From NCBI RefSeq assembly GCF_963924675.1, contig NC_089240.1, positions 116,193,680 to 116,257,679 on the forward strand: a stretch of DNA of 64,000 bases, given 5' to 3'. Shown piece by piece: positions 11,540 through 23,987 of the stretch (its first letter is position 1; each line of letters starts with the position of its first letter). This stretch comes from Phocoena phocoena (taxonomy: Eukaryota; Chordata; Mammalia; Artiodactyla; Phocoenidae). The notes below the pieces were generated by a model that saw only the letters and a program-made list of their open reading frames with translations, was not told the DNA's origin and did no database searches. The position numbers and the translations under genes are program-made.

Positions 11540-11905
11540 AAAAGGACAGGGTTTGGTCAAAGAAGCAGAAACACAATGAGTGTTACAAAATAAGAGATTT
11601 ATTATAGGAATGTGATGTTATACTCTTGTAGGATCTTGTTACGCCGTCTATGTAAGGCTGTTGCTTCTGCATCTGGTGTCAGGCATGAAGTCATCAAGTT
11701 CAGCAATGAGGGAGGAGAGAGGAGCATGGAGTGGGGAGAGCAGGGCCAAACTGAAACCTATGAGGATAAACTGGAATGTATGGGGATCAAAGGGAGTACA
11801 AAGTAAGCTACAAGAGCAAAGTGCAAAGGAAGTTACACGAGCAAAGAAACCTGTGAAGACAAACTGGAATCCATGAAGACAATTTGGAACCAATATCCCT
11901 CTCTC
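11540..11905 (-). repeat. Candidate 3' LTR of the ERV-L remnant
   Basis: It shares an order of short blocks with 14553-14860: a 'cagaaac' block, 'agagatttattatagga' against 'agggatttatcatagg', and the 'gacaaactggaat' region against 'gataaactggag'. The two copies are strongly diverged. Ends are approximate. Confidence 0.55.
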
Positions 11906-11949
11906 ACCACCATGAACTTCAAAGATGTGGATGACCTACAGGTCTCCAC

Positions 11950-12645
11950 TGCATGAGCCCATCACCACTCTTCATTGTCTGCTAAATGAGTCCCTTGGTC
12001 AGAAGCAATGCTGTGTGGAATACCATGAGGGGGAAGAAGATGCTGGTAGTGGTTTTGGCAGAAGTACTGCAGGCATGAATGGTAAATCCATATACAGCAT
12101 AAGTGCCTATTCCAGTGAGAACGTACACTGCCCTATCCATTAATGCAAGTAGTCCAGTGTGGTCATTCTACCACCTGGAAGCTGGCTGATATCTCTGGGG
12201 AATGGTGCCATATTAGGAGCTCACTGTCGATCTCTGTTTTGGCAGGTTGGACACTAGGCAGTGGCTGGAGCCAGATAAACCTTGGTGGGCAGAAGTCCAT
12301 GTTGCTCATGTATCATCTCCAACCCTGTCACTAACTACTTTGTTCATGATAAGTAATGAGAAGAGTAGCTGGGGAAATAGGCTGGCTGGCTGACTTCCAC
12401 AGAACAGATAAACTTATCCATCTGATTATTAAGATACTTCTCTGCTGAGTCATTCTTTGAGAGACATTCACTTGGGACACACATATCTTCACACTCTGTG
12501 CCCATTCAGAAAGGTCTGTCCATATACTTCTTCCCAGGTCTTGTCACCACGTTTCCAACTTTATTTTTTTTCAATTCCCTGAACATCCAGCCAAACCATT
12601 AGCCAAGTTCATGAATCAATGTAGACCTGTGCCTCCAGCCATCCT
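11950..12645 (-). pseudogene. ERV-L integrase-side remnant
   Basis: The minus strand of this stretch has the look of the integrase end of class III pol (for example the region read from 12640 down to 12350), but stops and indels occur throughout. It is placed mainly by its position between the RNase H region and the 3' LTR candidate. Confidence 0.5.
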
Positions 12646-12652
12646 TCCTTTT

Positions 12653-12852
12653 TTTTTTTTTGCGGTACGCGGGCCTCTCACTATCGTGGCCTCTCCCGTT
12701 GCAGAGCGCAGGCTCCGGACGCGCAGGCTCAGCGGCCATGGCTCACGGGCCCAGCCGCTCCGCGGCATGTGGGATCTTCCCGGACGGGGGCACGAACCCG
12801 TGTCCCCTGCATCGGCAGGCGGACTCTCAACCACTGCGCCACCAGGGAAGCC
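12653..12852 (-). mobile_element. CHR-2-like SINE (cetacean), antisense
   Basis: It has a poly-T stretch (12649-12661), then the reverse complement of the CHR-2 body, ending in the tRNA-like head 'gccaccagggaagcccc'. The target duplication CCATCCTTCCTTTT is perfect on both sides (about 12639-12652 and 12853-12866). Little decay, including many retained CpGs. It lies within the ERV-L internal region. Confidence 0.96.
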
Positions 12853-13292
12853 CCATCCTTCCTTTTAAGCACAATGAACAAACACTTGCGCTGATCAAAG
12901 TTTTGCCTACTAGGAGGATTTCTCTTCACAATTTTTTTTTCCAGGGCCATCCAGAGTGAGGCTAGAGTGGTGCATCTGTCTACTTTTGGGTGGCGCCTGC
13001 ACATTGTAAACTGAGCTCAAGTTTTGTTCTTTTTCAGAAAACTCGTCATAGGTGACTCCCCATGAGATCATAGATGCGGGCTGGGAGAGAGAAGATAGTG
13101 TAGCAGTAAGAAGGATGATGGGCATCTGGGTCACTTGCTCATGCCATTTACTTGTGCCTCCAGAACTTGCTTGAGTCTGAGCAACCCGAACGAGCTTTTT
13201 GGCTGACCCAATATATACCTTCCACTTGCTGCCGTGCAGGACCAACTTTGTATGTCAGTGGGTCAGACAGCATCCAATTTATGAGTGGCAAG

Positions 13293-14139
13293 TTAGGTCA
13301 CATAGTAACTTGAAGATCTCCACTGGGGCACAATAGCAAGTAAGAAGCTATTTATCAGAAGGAGCATGCCTATAGAGGATGGCGTTTTTCTACTCCCAAA
13401 ATGTAAAGGCGTATACTGTGATTCGCCAACAGCGGCCTGACAAAAGCTCTGTACAGCATCTCTGTCTATTACTGACACTTCAAGCACCATCAGCTCTGTC
13501 AGGTCATATAACCTAAGTTGCTGTGTAGCTTGCATCGGAGTCTGAACCTGATACAGAGCCTTCTCTTGTTCTGAGCCCACTCAAAACTGGCAACCTTTTG
13601 GGTTACTCAGTAGATGGATTGGACTCAAACTAGGACCAAAATGAAGACCCAAATGTCTCCAAAATCCAAAGAGGCCCAGTATGCATTGTGCCTCTGTCAC
13701 CAGGGAATATGTTGATTTGTTCCAACAGTGAAACCACGTCTGAAAGAGCAACTGTAATTGGAGTTTCAACTTGATTGAGTTTATGATAATACATTGTCAT
13801 TCATTCCCCATGCTCACTCTGCCTTCTGTACAAGCTAAACAGTCGACTTGGTTGGGGAGTGGTAGGTAGAGGCAGTTTTAATGGCTTCCACTTGTTATTT
13901 CTTACCCTAATAACCCTTACTCCACAGATCATGAAACAAGGATTCAGCCAGTTGCTCAGTATGTCTATTCCAACTATGCATTTGGAACTGGAGAGATAAC
14001 TACAGGGTGGAATTGAGGACTCGCGGTCCACTGTGAGATAGACCTGAGGTAACACTCTCCTGAAGACCTGACCCACAAAAACCCCTATTCTGACCGGTGG
14101 ACAGCAGTGGCATTTTGGATCTCCAACAGTAAGTGTCAT
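13293..14139 (-). pseudogene. ERV-L pol remnant: protease and RT/RNase H pieces
   Basis: Three consecutive minus-strand fragments remain. 13801-14139 resembles the end of a class III retroviral protease, including a G-I-D-I-L stretch. 13581-13769 resembles the junction of RT with the connection region, including L-G-L-F-G-F-W. 13293-13580 resembles the RNase H start, including V-L-E-V-S-V and V-G-E-S. In a working provirus this polyprotein matures the virion and copies its RNA. Here the frame changes between fragments, and the usual polymerase active-site region is not recognisable, so it is non-functional. Confidence 0.7.
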
Positions 14140-14538
14140 TCATAGTCAGTGTCCAGTAATCCTCCAAATTTCTGATTATTCCCCTTTCCTCGATGCACAG
14201 TCACCCCGATAAGTGGCCACAGGTCTCTTTCTTCACCTTCTCCAGCGCACTTAGAAGCAACCAACCAAACCATTATGCTCCCTTTCTTTTCGCTAAAATG
14301 TTGACATTATGACAACAAATACTTGGTCCCCGCAAATCTCATCCTTTATTACAGGTGTCTACAGTTTATGCTTAAGTAGCTGTTTACCACTACCTAACAT
14401 GGACTGAGTGTTCCTGGTATCTCTGGAAACAAGATAACTAGTGCCTTTTGATCTCATCAGTTCCTAAAATCAATTATAGGTAACCTAAAAACAATAAAGA
14501 GAATTTATCCTTAGGGCTCTGTGGTTACCCTGGAACTA

Positions 14539-14550
14539 CTTCTGGTACCA
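14539..14550 (-). promoter_or_regulatory. Candidate tRNA primer-binding site
   Basis: On the minus strand, just inside the right-hand LTR block, the sequence TGGTACCAGAAG begins with the TGG expected for pairing with a tRNA 3' CCA end. ERV-L elements typically use tRNA-Leu. The match is short and degenerate. Confidence 0.4.
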
Positions 14551-14552
14551 GA

Positions 14553-15060
14553 TTCTGCATCAGCATTTGATCAGAGAAACAGACCACTAGGGAAGATATA
14601 GAATAAGGGATTTATCATAGGGTTTTGACTTTTGGCAACTCCGGGATTCATATAAGCAGTCTATGGCTCTTGCTTATGAATCTAGTGAGGGTATGAAGTG
14701 AGCAGAGCCAGCAGTCAGGAAGGGAAGTTGAATGTGACATGGGGGATAGCATGGATAAACTGGAGCTTCTGAGGACAAATTAAAACCTGTACTTTTTCTC
14801 ACCTCCTCCACACTTGATGGAGACTTGCAGGATGAACTGATACCCTTAACCATAGGTGCACATGCTCCTGACTCAGGGCTCAGAGAAACTGAAAGCAAAG
14901 TCCTGCAAGAAGTTAAGCCAGATCAGTGACAGTATGGCTGAGCTGCAGAATACCTGGTCCTGTACTAAATTTCAGAGCATAAGAACAGTTACTACTTCAC
15001 TTCTGCCTTCCCAATCTCATGTAGATTCCTCTTGTGGAAAAGCCTAACCCAAAACCACAC
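14553..15060 (-). repeat. Candidate 5' LTR of the ERV-L remnant
   Basis: Block order is shared with 11540-11905 and a primer-binding-like site adjoins it on the internal side. The outer edge is placed near 15060 only because recognisable LTR-like sequence fades there and L2 begins at 15118. Confidence 0.5.
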
Positions 15061-15117
15061 AGGAAGAGAAATTCAGGGAAAAGTAGATCCAGCCTTAGCT
15101 AAGTTCACACAGTACTG

Positions 15118-15665
15118 AGGCACCATACTGTACATGAAGCCAACAAACGTTTCTCAGGCTCCTCCTATGATCAGGCTTTGTGCTAGGCATGGAGGATATA
15201 GAAATATGAGACACAGGCCCTGATGTCACGAAAGTTTACAGTCTAAAGGTGGGGGGAGACAGTTATGTCACTGTGTCACAGTATGTGCTCTGACAAATAT
15301 CATCTAGAATCATAGGTGATGCTCAATAAATATTTGTTAAATTACTGTATATGATAGACGTATACACAGGTGCTATAGGAATGCAAAGTTAGCGGGGGTG
15401 GCTAAAGTAGTCTAGAAGTACTAAAAGAAATGTATACTGGAAGAAGTAATTCCTGAACCAACTCTTGAAGACTGGGTTGAAGTTAACCAGGTTATAAAGA
15501 AAGAGAAAGAAATTCTAGAGAGAGGAGAGGCATGGGAATGAATTAGCATAACATGTTTGGGGAAACAAGTGGAGCATTGAGAAGCTGGGAGAGGTGGAGA
15601 GGTATGCAGGTCAAATAATGAAGGACTTGAATCACATGTTAGGGAGTTTTGACCTCAGTCTTCTA
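15118..15665 (-). repeat. L2 LINE fragment, antisense
   Basis: The + strand shows the L2 reverse-complement order: 'caacaaacgtttctcaggct', 'tgtgctaggcatggaggata', then 'aggttataaagaaagagaaa' and 'gaaggacttgaatcacatgt'. Diverged and gapped. Confidence 0.7.
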
Positions 15666-15679
15666 GCAGTGTTCTTCTG

Positions 15680-16760
15680 GTATTGTCAAATTATTCTGCT
15701 TCAAGAGTGTTTTGGCTATTCTCGACTCTGTGAAGTTTCATATAAGTATAAGAATTAGCATGTCAATTTTCTTTTTTTTTTTTTTTTTTTTTTTGCGGTA
15801 TGCGGGCCTCTCGCTGTTGTGGCCTCTCCCGTTGCGGAGCACAGGCTTCGGACGCGCAGGCTCAGCGGCCATGGCTCACGGGCCCAGCCGCTCCGTGGCA
15901 TGTGGGATCTTCCCGGACCGGGGCACGAACCCACGTCCCCTGCATCGGCAGGCGGACTCTCAACCACTGCGCCACCAGGGAAGCCCCAATTTTCATTTTT
16001 CAAATGTTATATTCCTCCATTTATTTAGGTATTTTAAATTTTTCTCTCAATAGTGCTTTGTAATTTTCTGGTCTTGCCCAGCTATTAATTTTTTCCTTAG
16101 TATTTTATGTTTCTGATGCTATTGTAAATGTATATTTAAAAAATTTCACTTCCTGATTGTTTTTCGCTGGCTTATGTGGAATACGTTTTTCACATTGACC
16201 AATGGCCTTGCAAAATTCACTTATTAATTCTCATACTTTGTTGAGTCTTCCGTATTTTCTTTGTATACATCAGATAATTTTCAAATACTAACATTTTATT
16301 TTGTTTTCTTTTCCAGTCTTTATACCTTTATTATTATTTTTAACTTGTCTTTCTGCATTGGTTCTTGTCTCCAGTGTAAGGTTTTATACAAGTACTAATA
16401 TAAAATATCCTTTTCTTGTTCCTGACCTCAGGGTGACAGGTGGTGGGAACCTTAAATATTTTACCATCACCTAAGATGCTTGCTGTGAGCTTTTATTGGG
16501 CAAATATTCCTTATCAGATTAAGTATGTTCCCTTCTCTATATAATTTGCTAAGAGGGTTTTTTTCCCTTAATTTTGAATGGATATTTAATTTTAACAAAT
16601 GCTTTTTCAGTATCTATTGAAGATGTCATATGATTTTTCTCCTCTTCTTCTGTTAATTAGGCAAATTGCATTGATTGATCTTTGAATACTGAACTATACC
16701 CCTGCATTCTGGAATCAACATCACTTGGAAATGTTATAGTATCTTTTTTTTTTTTAATCA
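15680..16760 (-). repeat. Old L1M ORF2 fragment, interrupted by a SINE
   Basis: Antisense L1 ORF2 landmarks are present: 'gtgttttggctattctcgac', 'tcttgttcctgacctcaggg', 'tgcattgattgatctttgaa' and 'ctgcattctggaatcaacat'. High divergence and many indels mark an old L1M subfamily. The SINE at 15772-15986 splits it. Confidence 0.75.
15772..15986 (-). mobile_element. CHR-2-like SINE, antisense
   Basis: It has a T run of about 22, then the CHR-2 body to 'gccaccagggaagcccc'. The 8-bp duplication CAATTTTC lies at 15764-15771 and 15987-15994. A long tail and low divergence suggest a fairly recent insertion, into the old L1M. Confidence 0.96.
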
Positions 16761-16782
16761 CTTGGTTCAACTTGATTATTGT

Positions 16783-17180
16783 CGCAGGTTGGGTTCCCCA
16801 GGAAGCAAACTCTAAGATAGAGTTCAATATGTAGAATGTGTATTAAGGAATACCTTTGGGAGCAACACTTGTGGAATGGAGGGGAAAGGAATAGGGATGG
16901 TCAGAGGGAGAAGTCATGATGTGATGAAGCCCAAGAACCTCAGCTGATGCTATGGAAAGCCCTAGAGCTAGAATGGCCCTTCAGTATTGTGTTGAGGATA
17001 TAGAGTGTTACAAGAAAAGAAGTCTGTCTCACTCTATTCTCAGCTTTAGCAGATTACCACCCCAGTATGGTAATCTGTATATCTATAGGACTAGCCAGCA
17101 GAGACACTGTACTTTTGAACTAAATCCAGAGCAAGCTCCATGAGGGTAGGGAGCAGAGGATCTGGCTACTGTTGCCTTTT
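16783..17180. repeat. Possible degenerate LTR
   Basis: The start 'ggttgggttccccaggaagc' with 'gtgtattaaggaataccttt' looks like an antisense mammalian LTR end. I cannot name the family, and the right boundary is a guess. Confidence 0.3.
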
Positions 17181-18600
17181 GGATTTGAGTGTCAATCCAA
17201 CCATCTGTGCCCCTCTTCAAAAAGAAATAAAAATTTCTGCTACTCCGTTTCCAAAGCATTCTATGAAGGGCACACACCTTTTTGAAGTTATTTCTGCTTT
17301 CATTTCAAACTGCATTTCTACTGATGTGCACAGTGAATATGCCAGCATTGATATTTACATTTAGTTATTCTTACCAGCAGTCAGAATGCCAGATGTCTGC
17401 TCACACACAGTTGAGAAGCTTTCCACTCTTTGCATCCCACTTTACTTTCTTAATCGCAGTAGATCTAAGAACAGCAACAAGATGCTGATGCACTAGTCAT
17501 TAATTCAATATATTTAATTGGCAAGATGGTAACAGAACATCTAGCTCAGAGGGCAGCCAGAGCCTTAGAGGAAAGTCTTAACTCAAGAGCATTTCACGAG
17601 GATCAGTATCTTACTTTCCACCACCACCTTCATGCCAGTAATCTATAAGTATTCTTCAATAGCTCTTCCTGCACATTCAGAATTCACTCCATATCTTCAA
17701 CCACCTACTGGACATCACACACCTCAACATTACTACAAACTCAGTATTTTCAAAACCTAACATCACCCTCTAGCCCAAATCAGAGTCCCCTTCTAACTTA
17801 TTCCTGTCAATGGTACCACGATCCTTCCTGATATCTGGCTCAAGATTGTGTCATGCTTGATCCCTTCATCCCTTCTGCTTCATTCTCACACTCAAACCAT
17901 ACCTACATGCTCTGAAATCCTTGAGCCTGTATCTCTGAGCCCAGTCTCTACCCTCTTTAATCTATCCAGATACTGCTGTCAGATGAATCATTAAGTGTCA
18001 TATCAGTTGGCTCCTCTGTGAAATAGACACTAGTTGGAGTTAGGAGTTCAAGAGCTTTGTCAGGAGTTGGGGGGAGTAATACCTGTAAGAGACAAAAATG
18101 AGAAAAAACAGGACTGGGCATGAAGAGCATTCAGACCATGACACAGACCAGATACTTGCAAAGGGAAGAGGGAGAGGACACAGAATTTGGGCAGGGGATT
18201 CTTTAGACCACAATGCAGATCTAGCAGTCTTGGCCAAACCAACATGGAACTGTGGAGCAAATACTAGAAGAGTCCTATATTGAGCGGAGATGGCCAGGCC
18301 TTAATACTCCTACCACACTAAGTCATTGAATGGGGCTGCCTGGGGAAAACATGCCTCAGATCAAAAGTTAAGGAGGTCCCTGAAAGTGCTAACAGCAGGA
18401 GGCTGGCAGCTAACTGCATCCCTTGCAGCTGAATGGCAAGCTCGTTGTGGAAGGAAAATCTAGGCAGCACACTTCCATGGCTGCCCAAAACATATTTTTC
18501 ATTTTATTATAATTCCACTTAATAACTTGCTTAAGTTCAAATTTATTTCTAACTTTTTAAGATCTCCACAGTTTTGCCTATTGAAAATGCACGCTTCTGA
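17181..18600. other. Old non-coding DNA, partly L2-like
   Basis: About 17640-18010 has L2-like pyrimidine-rich phrases ('ctgatatctggctcaagatt', 'cttcattctcacactcaaac'). About 18020-18500 has a purine-rich composition that may be an old LTR. Neither is certain, and I see no gene. Confidence 0.35.
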
Positions 18601-19000
18601 CTATGGTTCAACCATCAGAAAAATATGTATCAAAGCCTGCTCTGTGCTGAGGAAAAAAAGTGACCAAGACACAGTATCCAGTATCCCTGCCATCAGAGAG
18701 GTCACAGTCAGTTATGTGAGACAGTCAAAAACGGATAATTACAATGAAATGTGGAAAGAGATAGGAATAATTGACTGGTTTCTTTAATGATGTTGGACAA
18801 ATGGGAGGGATCAGTATTTCAAGTGGACGGACTAATGTGTAAAACATGGAGATGTGAAAGAACCTGGTGTGTTCGGGAAGTGGTAAGGAGCTCTATTTGA
18901 CCATACATGGTATGGTGGGAGCAAAATGGGGATTAATAGTGATGTCAAGTGCAGTTCTATGTCCATAGCTGTAAGGATCCTGATGGTGAAAATATAGGGC
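18600..19000 (-). repeat. L2 LINE fragment, antisense
   Basis: 'gcctgctctgtgctgaggaa', 'ccctgccatcagagaggtca' and 'aagaacctggtgtgttcggg' follow the reverse complement of the L2 3' region in order. Confidence 0.6.
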
Positions 19001-20264
19001 TATTATTAGATTATGAGGCAAGGATATTGCAAGTATATTATTCTCTGAAATGTGTCAACTTCAATGATTACTTCTTGGTGGCTTAAACATCTGGTTCCCT
19101 TCACTTTTTACCCAGGCAACAGTCCTATCTTTAGAATTTTCAGTTGCTCTTCATAATTTTTTCCATGCAAGAATAACAATGCATTTCTTTTTATCCTGCA
19201 TGTCGTGGCTGAATGAAGACATGAGTCTGAGCCACCATCCATTTTGTGAATAATGCTGCATAGGCAATGGGGAATCTTATGGTGGGGTGTGTGGAGATGT
19301 GTATATATGTGTGAAAGGATGTAGGTAAGGAATACACAGGTGTTCAAGGAAAATCGTTTTTATAATGAGTCCATTATGAAAAAAATATTGCAAATTGCCT
19401 GTTGATTTACATAGCTCTCAGATCAACTGAGAAAAATACTTTTTTTCAAATTCTGTAAAGCTTTCTGATGTACATTCACTCTAAATTTGGAACTCATTCT
19501 TAGTTTAGCAAATGTCACCCATGCCACTATCTACTATTTAGATGATGGTAGTTCAGTCAGACCTTGAAACGAGAATATTCAGGTACCATTCCCTTCTGAA
19601 AAAAATGAATGATCAGAAGTGTTCATTTTGGCCAAAAATATGCAGTTTCTGTGAATATAATTTTGAACTCAGATTACTCCTAAAAAAGGAACGTATACAT
19701 GCTCTATTATTTCCAGAGATAAGGCATTTTACTGTGAAGACTTTGACACATCTTAACAATTCAACAATTTATTGTTCATTTCAAGTTGTTGAAGTGTGAA
19801 TAGACTGCTAATAGTCATACTTCTTTTCACTGAATGTTGACACGACCTTAAGTTTTTTCTGTTGTTTCTATCCATTTCCTTATTTAACCATATTTAATTC
19901 TGTCTTGCCGATGATTTTTTTCATAAAATTTTAGAAATATTTTGAGATAATTTTATTGCATCATATCGGTGACACATGACAAACTTTCCTTATTACTGGT
20001 GAGGTTAGCATCGATCATTTGGTTAAGATGGTGTCTACCAGACTTTAGGACTGCTAACCTGTACCACTTTGAGAAAAGAATACCAACTAGAGTAGGATAT
20101 GTATGTATAGCTCTTTTTGCCTTTATCCTTACAATATCCAGTCAGCTCCATGTTTTACCCACCCCTTTCAGTAAGTTATGTCAGATATTTGTATTAAGGT
20201 TAACCTCATTCGTCACAGTTTGCATTCAATCCCAAGATCCCTAATATCCAGGTTACTTTCCATT
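19001..20264. other. Unannotated intergenic DNA
   Basis: AT-rich sequence with no exon, RNA gene or repeat that I can name. Short frames at 19542-19799 and 19969-20244 lack any family feature. Confidence 0.5.
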
Positions 20265-21440
20265 AAAAAAAATAAATTCATACAGTTAAGTTCATTCTTT
20301 GTGATGTACAGTTCTATGGTTTTTTTGTTTTTTGTTTTTGGGGTTTTTTTTTTTGCGGTACGCGGGCCTCTCACTGCTGTGGCCTCTCCCATTGCGGAGC
20401 ACAGGCTCCGGACGCACAGGCTCAGCGGCCATGGCTCACGGGCCCAGCCGCTCCGCAACATGTGGGGTCCTCCCGGACCGGGGCACGAATCCGTGTCCCC
20501 TGCATCAGCAGGCGGACTCTCAACCACTGCGCCACCAGGGAAGCCCCCTATGGATTTTTATAAATGCATAGAGTTATGTGTACACCACCACACTGCCATA
20601 TAGAACAGTTCCATTATCCTACATATCACTTCATGAGGCACATCAGTATCATCTAAGAACCTCTGGCAATGCTGATTTATTTTCCTTCCCTATAGTTTGG
20701 CTTTTTCTGGAATGCCAATTTAGTCTAACTTCTTTTACTTGGTAGTAAAATGTATTTTAAATTTATCCGTGTTGTGTGAATCAATAGGTCATTCTTTAAA
20801 ATTGCTGAATAGTATTCCACTGTATGATGCCTCACAGTTCACTGTCTGAAGGACAACTTGGTTATTTCCATTTTTGGGCAATAGTGACTAAAGCTGATAT
20901 AACATTTACATCCATGTTTTTGTGTGAATGTAGGTTTTTAGTTTACTTGGGAACATATCTAGGAGTAAGATCGCTGGGTCATGTGGTAAGTGCATATTTA
21001 ACTTTATAAGAAATTGCCAGATTGTTTTCCAGAGTGAATGTACCACTTTCCATTCCTACCAGCAATGAATGAGCATTCCTCTTACTTGGCATTCTCCAGG
21101 ATCATTTGGTACTATCAGGTTTATTTATTTTAGCCATTTAAATAAATGTGTATGGGTATCTCATTGTGCTTTTAATTTGTGTTTCCCTAATGACTTATGA
21201 TTTTGAGCATCTTTTCATATGCTTATTTTCCATTCATATATCTTCTTTAGTGAATTGTCTGTTCACATCTTTTGTTCGGTTTTTATTGGGTTGTTTCTTT
21301 TCTTAATGTTGAGTTTTAAGATGTTTTTATATATGCTGAATACAAGCCCTTGGTATCTGATATGTGATTTCCTTCCAGTCTGTGACTTACCATTTTGTTC
21401 TCTTAACAGTTTCTTTCAGGGAACAAAAGATTTTTTAAAT
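20265..21440 (-). repeat. Old L1M 3' region, interrupted by a SINE
   Basis: Antisense L1 landmarks: 'gcatagagttatgtgtacac', 'aatagtattccactgtatga', 'agatcgctgggtcatgtggt' and 'gacttatgattttgagcatc'. The SINE at 20320-20547 lies in the 3' UTR part. An in-order decayed ORF2 end follows. Confidence 0.8.
20320..20547 (-). mobile_element. CHR-2-like SINE, antisense
   Basis: A mixed T/G-rich tail (20320-20354) is followed by the CHR-2 body and the head 'gccaccagggaagcccc'. The flanking duplication is CTATGG plus a T run, imperfect. Confidence 0.93.
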
Positions 21441-22688
21441 TACATTTTTTATACTGTGATCATTGTAAATTCGCATGTAGTTATAAGAAATAATAGAGAT
21501 CTTGTGTATCCTTTACCCAGTTTCCCTCACTGGTAGCATCTTGCAAAACTATAGCACAGTGTCACAACCAGGATATTGATATTGCTATAGTCAAGATAGT
21601 GAACATTTGAACTACCACAAAGATCTGTCATGTTGTCCTTGTATAGCTACACCCACTTCCCTCCAGACCCCACCTCTGGCAACCACTAATTGGTTTTCTA
21701 CTTCTATAATTTGTCATTTCAAAATTGTTATATAAGTGGAATCATACAGTGTGTAAGTTTTGGGAATTGACTTTTCACAAAGCCTATTTCTCCGGAGTCT
21801 TCCAGCTTGTTGTATCAATACTTCATTTTTATTGCTGAATAATATTCCATTAAGTGGTGTGGATGTACCACAATTTGTTTAACAATTCACCCATTGTCCA
21901 TTGAAGGACATCTGGGTTCCAATTTTTGGCTATTATAAAGAAAGCTGTTATAAACATTTGTGTACAGGTTTATGTGTGGACATGAGTTTTCTTTTCTTTG
22001 GGTTAATTACCGAATAGTGCAATTGCTAAGTCATATGGTAACTGCATTTTAGGTTTTTAAGGAACTGCCAGGCTGTTTTCCATAGTGGCTATACCATTTT
22101 ACATATCCACCAGAAATGTATGTGTGACACAGTTTCTCTACATCTTCACCAGCACTTGGTGCTGTAATTATTTTGTTTTTTACTTTAGCTATTCAGATAG
22201 GTGTGTAGTGATATTGAATTGGCATTTCCCTAATGTCTAACGATGCTGAGCATCTTTTCAAATGCTTATTTGCCATTGATATATCTTCTTCAGTAAAATA
22301 TCTTTTCATGTCTTTTGTTCATTTTCTAATTGAGTTGTTTGAATTTGTTTAACTATTGACTTTGAGACTTCTTTATATGTCTAGATATTAGTCCTTTGTA
22401 GGATATGTGGTGTGCACATTTTTTCTCCCAGTCTGTAGCTTATCTTTTCATCTTCTTAACAAGGTCTTTCATAGAGCAAAAGTTTTTATTTTGATAAGGT
22501 CCAATTTATCATCTTTTCTTTTATGGATCATATTTTTTATGTCAAGTCTATGAAATGCTTTCTTAGCTCTAGATCTTGAAGATATTCTCCTATGTCTTTT
22601 CTAAAAATTTAATATTTTTATGTTTTACATTTTAACTCCGTGGTATAGTTTGAGTTAATTTTTTCTAAGGTTTGAGCCTTAGGTCAAG

Positions 22689-22711
22689 GTTCTCTCTCTC
22701 TCTCTCTCTCT
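22689..22711. repeat. (TC)n simple repeat
   Basis: About eleven TC units inside the old L1M. Confidence 0.9.
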
Positions 22712-23775
22712 TTTTTGGCCTCTGTATGTTCATTTGCTCCAGCACAATTTGTTGAAAAGCCTATCCTTCCTCCATTGAATTGCACCTTTGTCAAAAATCA
22801 GTTGAACATATCTGTGTAGATCTACTTGTAGGTTCTCTATTCTATTCTATTGATTTATGTGTCTGTTCCTCTGCAACACCACACAGTCTTGATTACTCTA
22901 ACCATATAAGTCTTGAAATTTGATAAATTGTTTCTTCCCACTTTAATCTTTTTTCAAAGTTGTCTTAGATATTAAAATTCTTTGCCTTTTCATATAAACT
23001 TCAGAATAATGTTGTCTATATCTACAAAAAATCTTGCTCAGATTTTGACAGGAATTGCATTAAATGTGTATATCAATTTGGGGAGAATTGATATTTTTAG
23101 TATGTTGAATCTTTCAGTCCATGAACATGATATATCTCTCTAGATAATTTAGATCTTTGATTTCTTTTACCAATGTTTATAGTTTTCAGCATGTCTTGTA
23201 TCTATCTTGTTATATTTGCACACAGGTATTTTTTGCCAATTGTAAATGCTGTTGTATTTTTAATTTCAATGCCCATATTTTCAACCCTATTATATAGATA
23301 TACAACTGATATTTGTATGTTTATCTTATATTCTGTGATCTTGCTGAAATCACATATTAGTTCTAGGACCCATTTTTTTTTTTTTGTAGACTTGGGATTT
23401 TCTATGCAGACAATCATGTCATATGAAAATGGGTCAGTTTTATTTTCTCCCTTCAGATCTGTATGCCTTTTCTTTCCTCTACTTGCCTTACTTCACTGGC
23501 TAACAATTCCTGCACTATATTGACTAAAAGTACACATCCTTGTCTTGTTCCTGATTTGGGGGGGCAGTGTGAGTTTTTAATCTTTTGCCGTTAAAAATGA
23601 AGTTAGCTATAAGTTTTTCTATATGCTCTTTATGAAGTTCCCCTCTGTTTATATTTTTTGAAATCATTTCTCATGAATGGGTTTTGAATTTTATCAAATT
23701 ATTCTTCTGCAACAATTGATATGATCATGCAATATTCTTCTTTAGCCTGTTAATGTGATGGGTGGCATCATTTGA

Positions 23776-23987
23776 TTTTTTTTTTTTTTTTTTTTGGTAC
23801 ACGGGCCTCTCACTGTTGTGGCCTCTCCCGTTGTAGAGCACAGGCTCCGGACGCGCAGGCTCAGCGGCCATGGCTCACGGGCCCAGCCACTCTGTGGCAT
23901 GTGGGATCTTCCCGGACAGGGGCACGAACCTGCGTCCCCTGCATCGGCAGGTGGACTCTCAACCACTGCGCCACCAGGGAAGCCCCA
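23776..23987 (-). mobile_element. CHR-2-like SINE, antisense
   Basis: It has a T run, then 'ggtacacgggcctctcactg', and ends at 'gccaccagggaagcccc'. The target duplication CATCATTTGATTTT (from 23766) against CATCAATTGATTTT (from 23988) has one mismatch. Confidence 0.95.

Larger units (their letters stand above)
11540..15060 (-). mobile_element. Decayed ERV-L (class III) endogenous retrovirus
   Basis: A minus-strand proviral remnant about 3.5 kb long, roughly half the usual length or less. Two diverged LTR-like blocks (about 11540-11905 and 14553-15060) flank an internal region. On the minus strand the order is a primer-binding-site-like TGGTACCAG at 14539-14550, protease-like sequence (13801-14139), the RT to RNase H region (13293-13769), and integrase-like sequence (about 11950-12640). 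I recognise no gag or env. All frames are broken. A CHR-2 SINE sits inside it, so the provirus is older than that SINE. Family assignment is by recognition of the pol region and needs a homology search. Confidence 0.75.

Noticed and set aside
12616..13004. Overlapping frames of 72-99 residues with arginine/proline-rich protein
   Set aside because: They are translations of the CHR-2 SINE body. Near-identical frames occur at 15755, 20213, 23742, 38354 and 49594.
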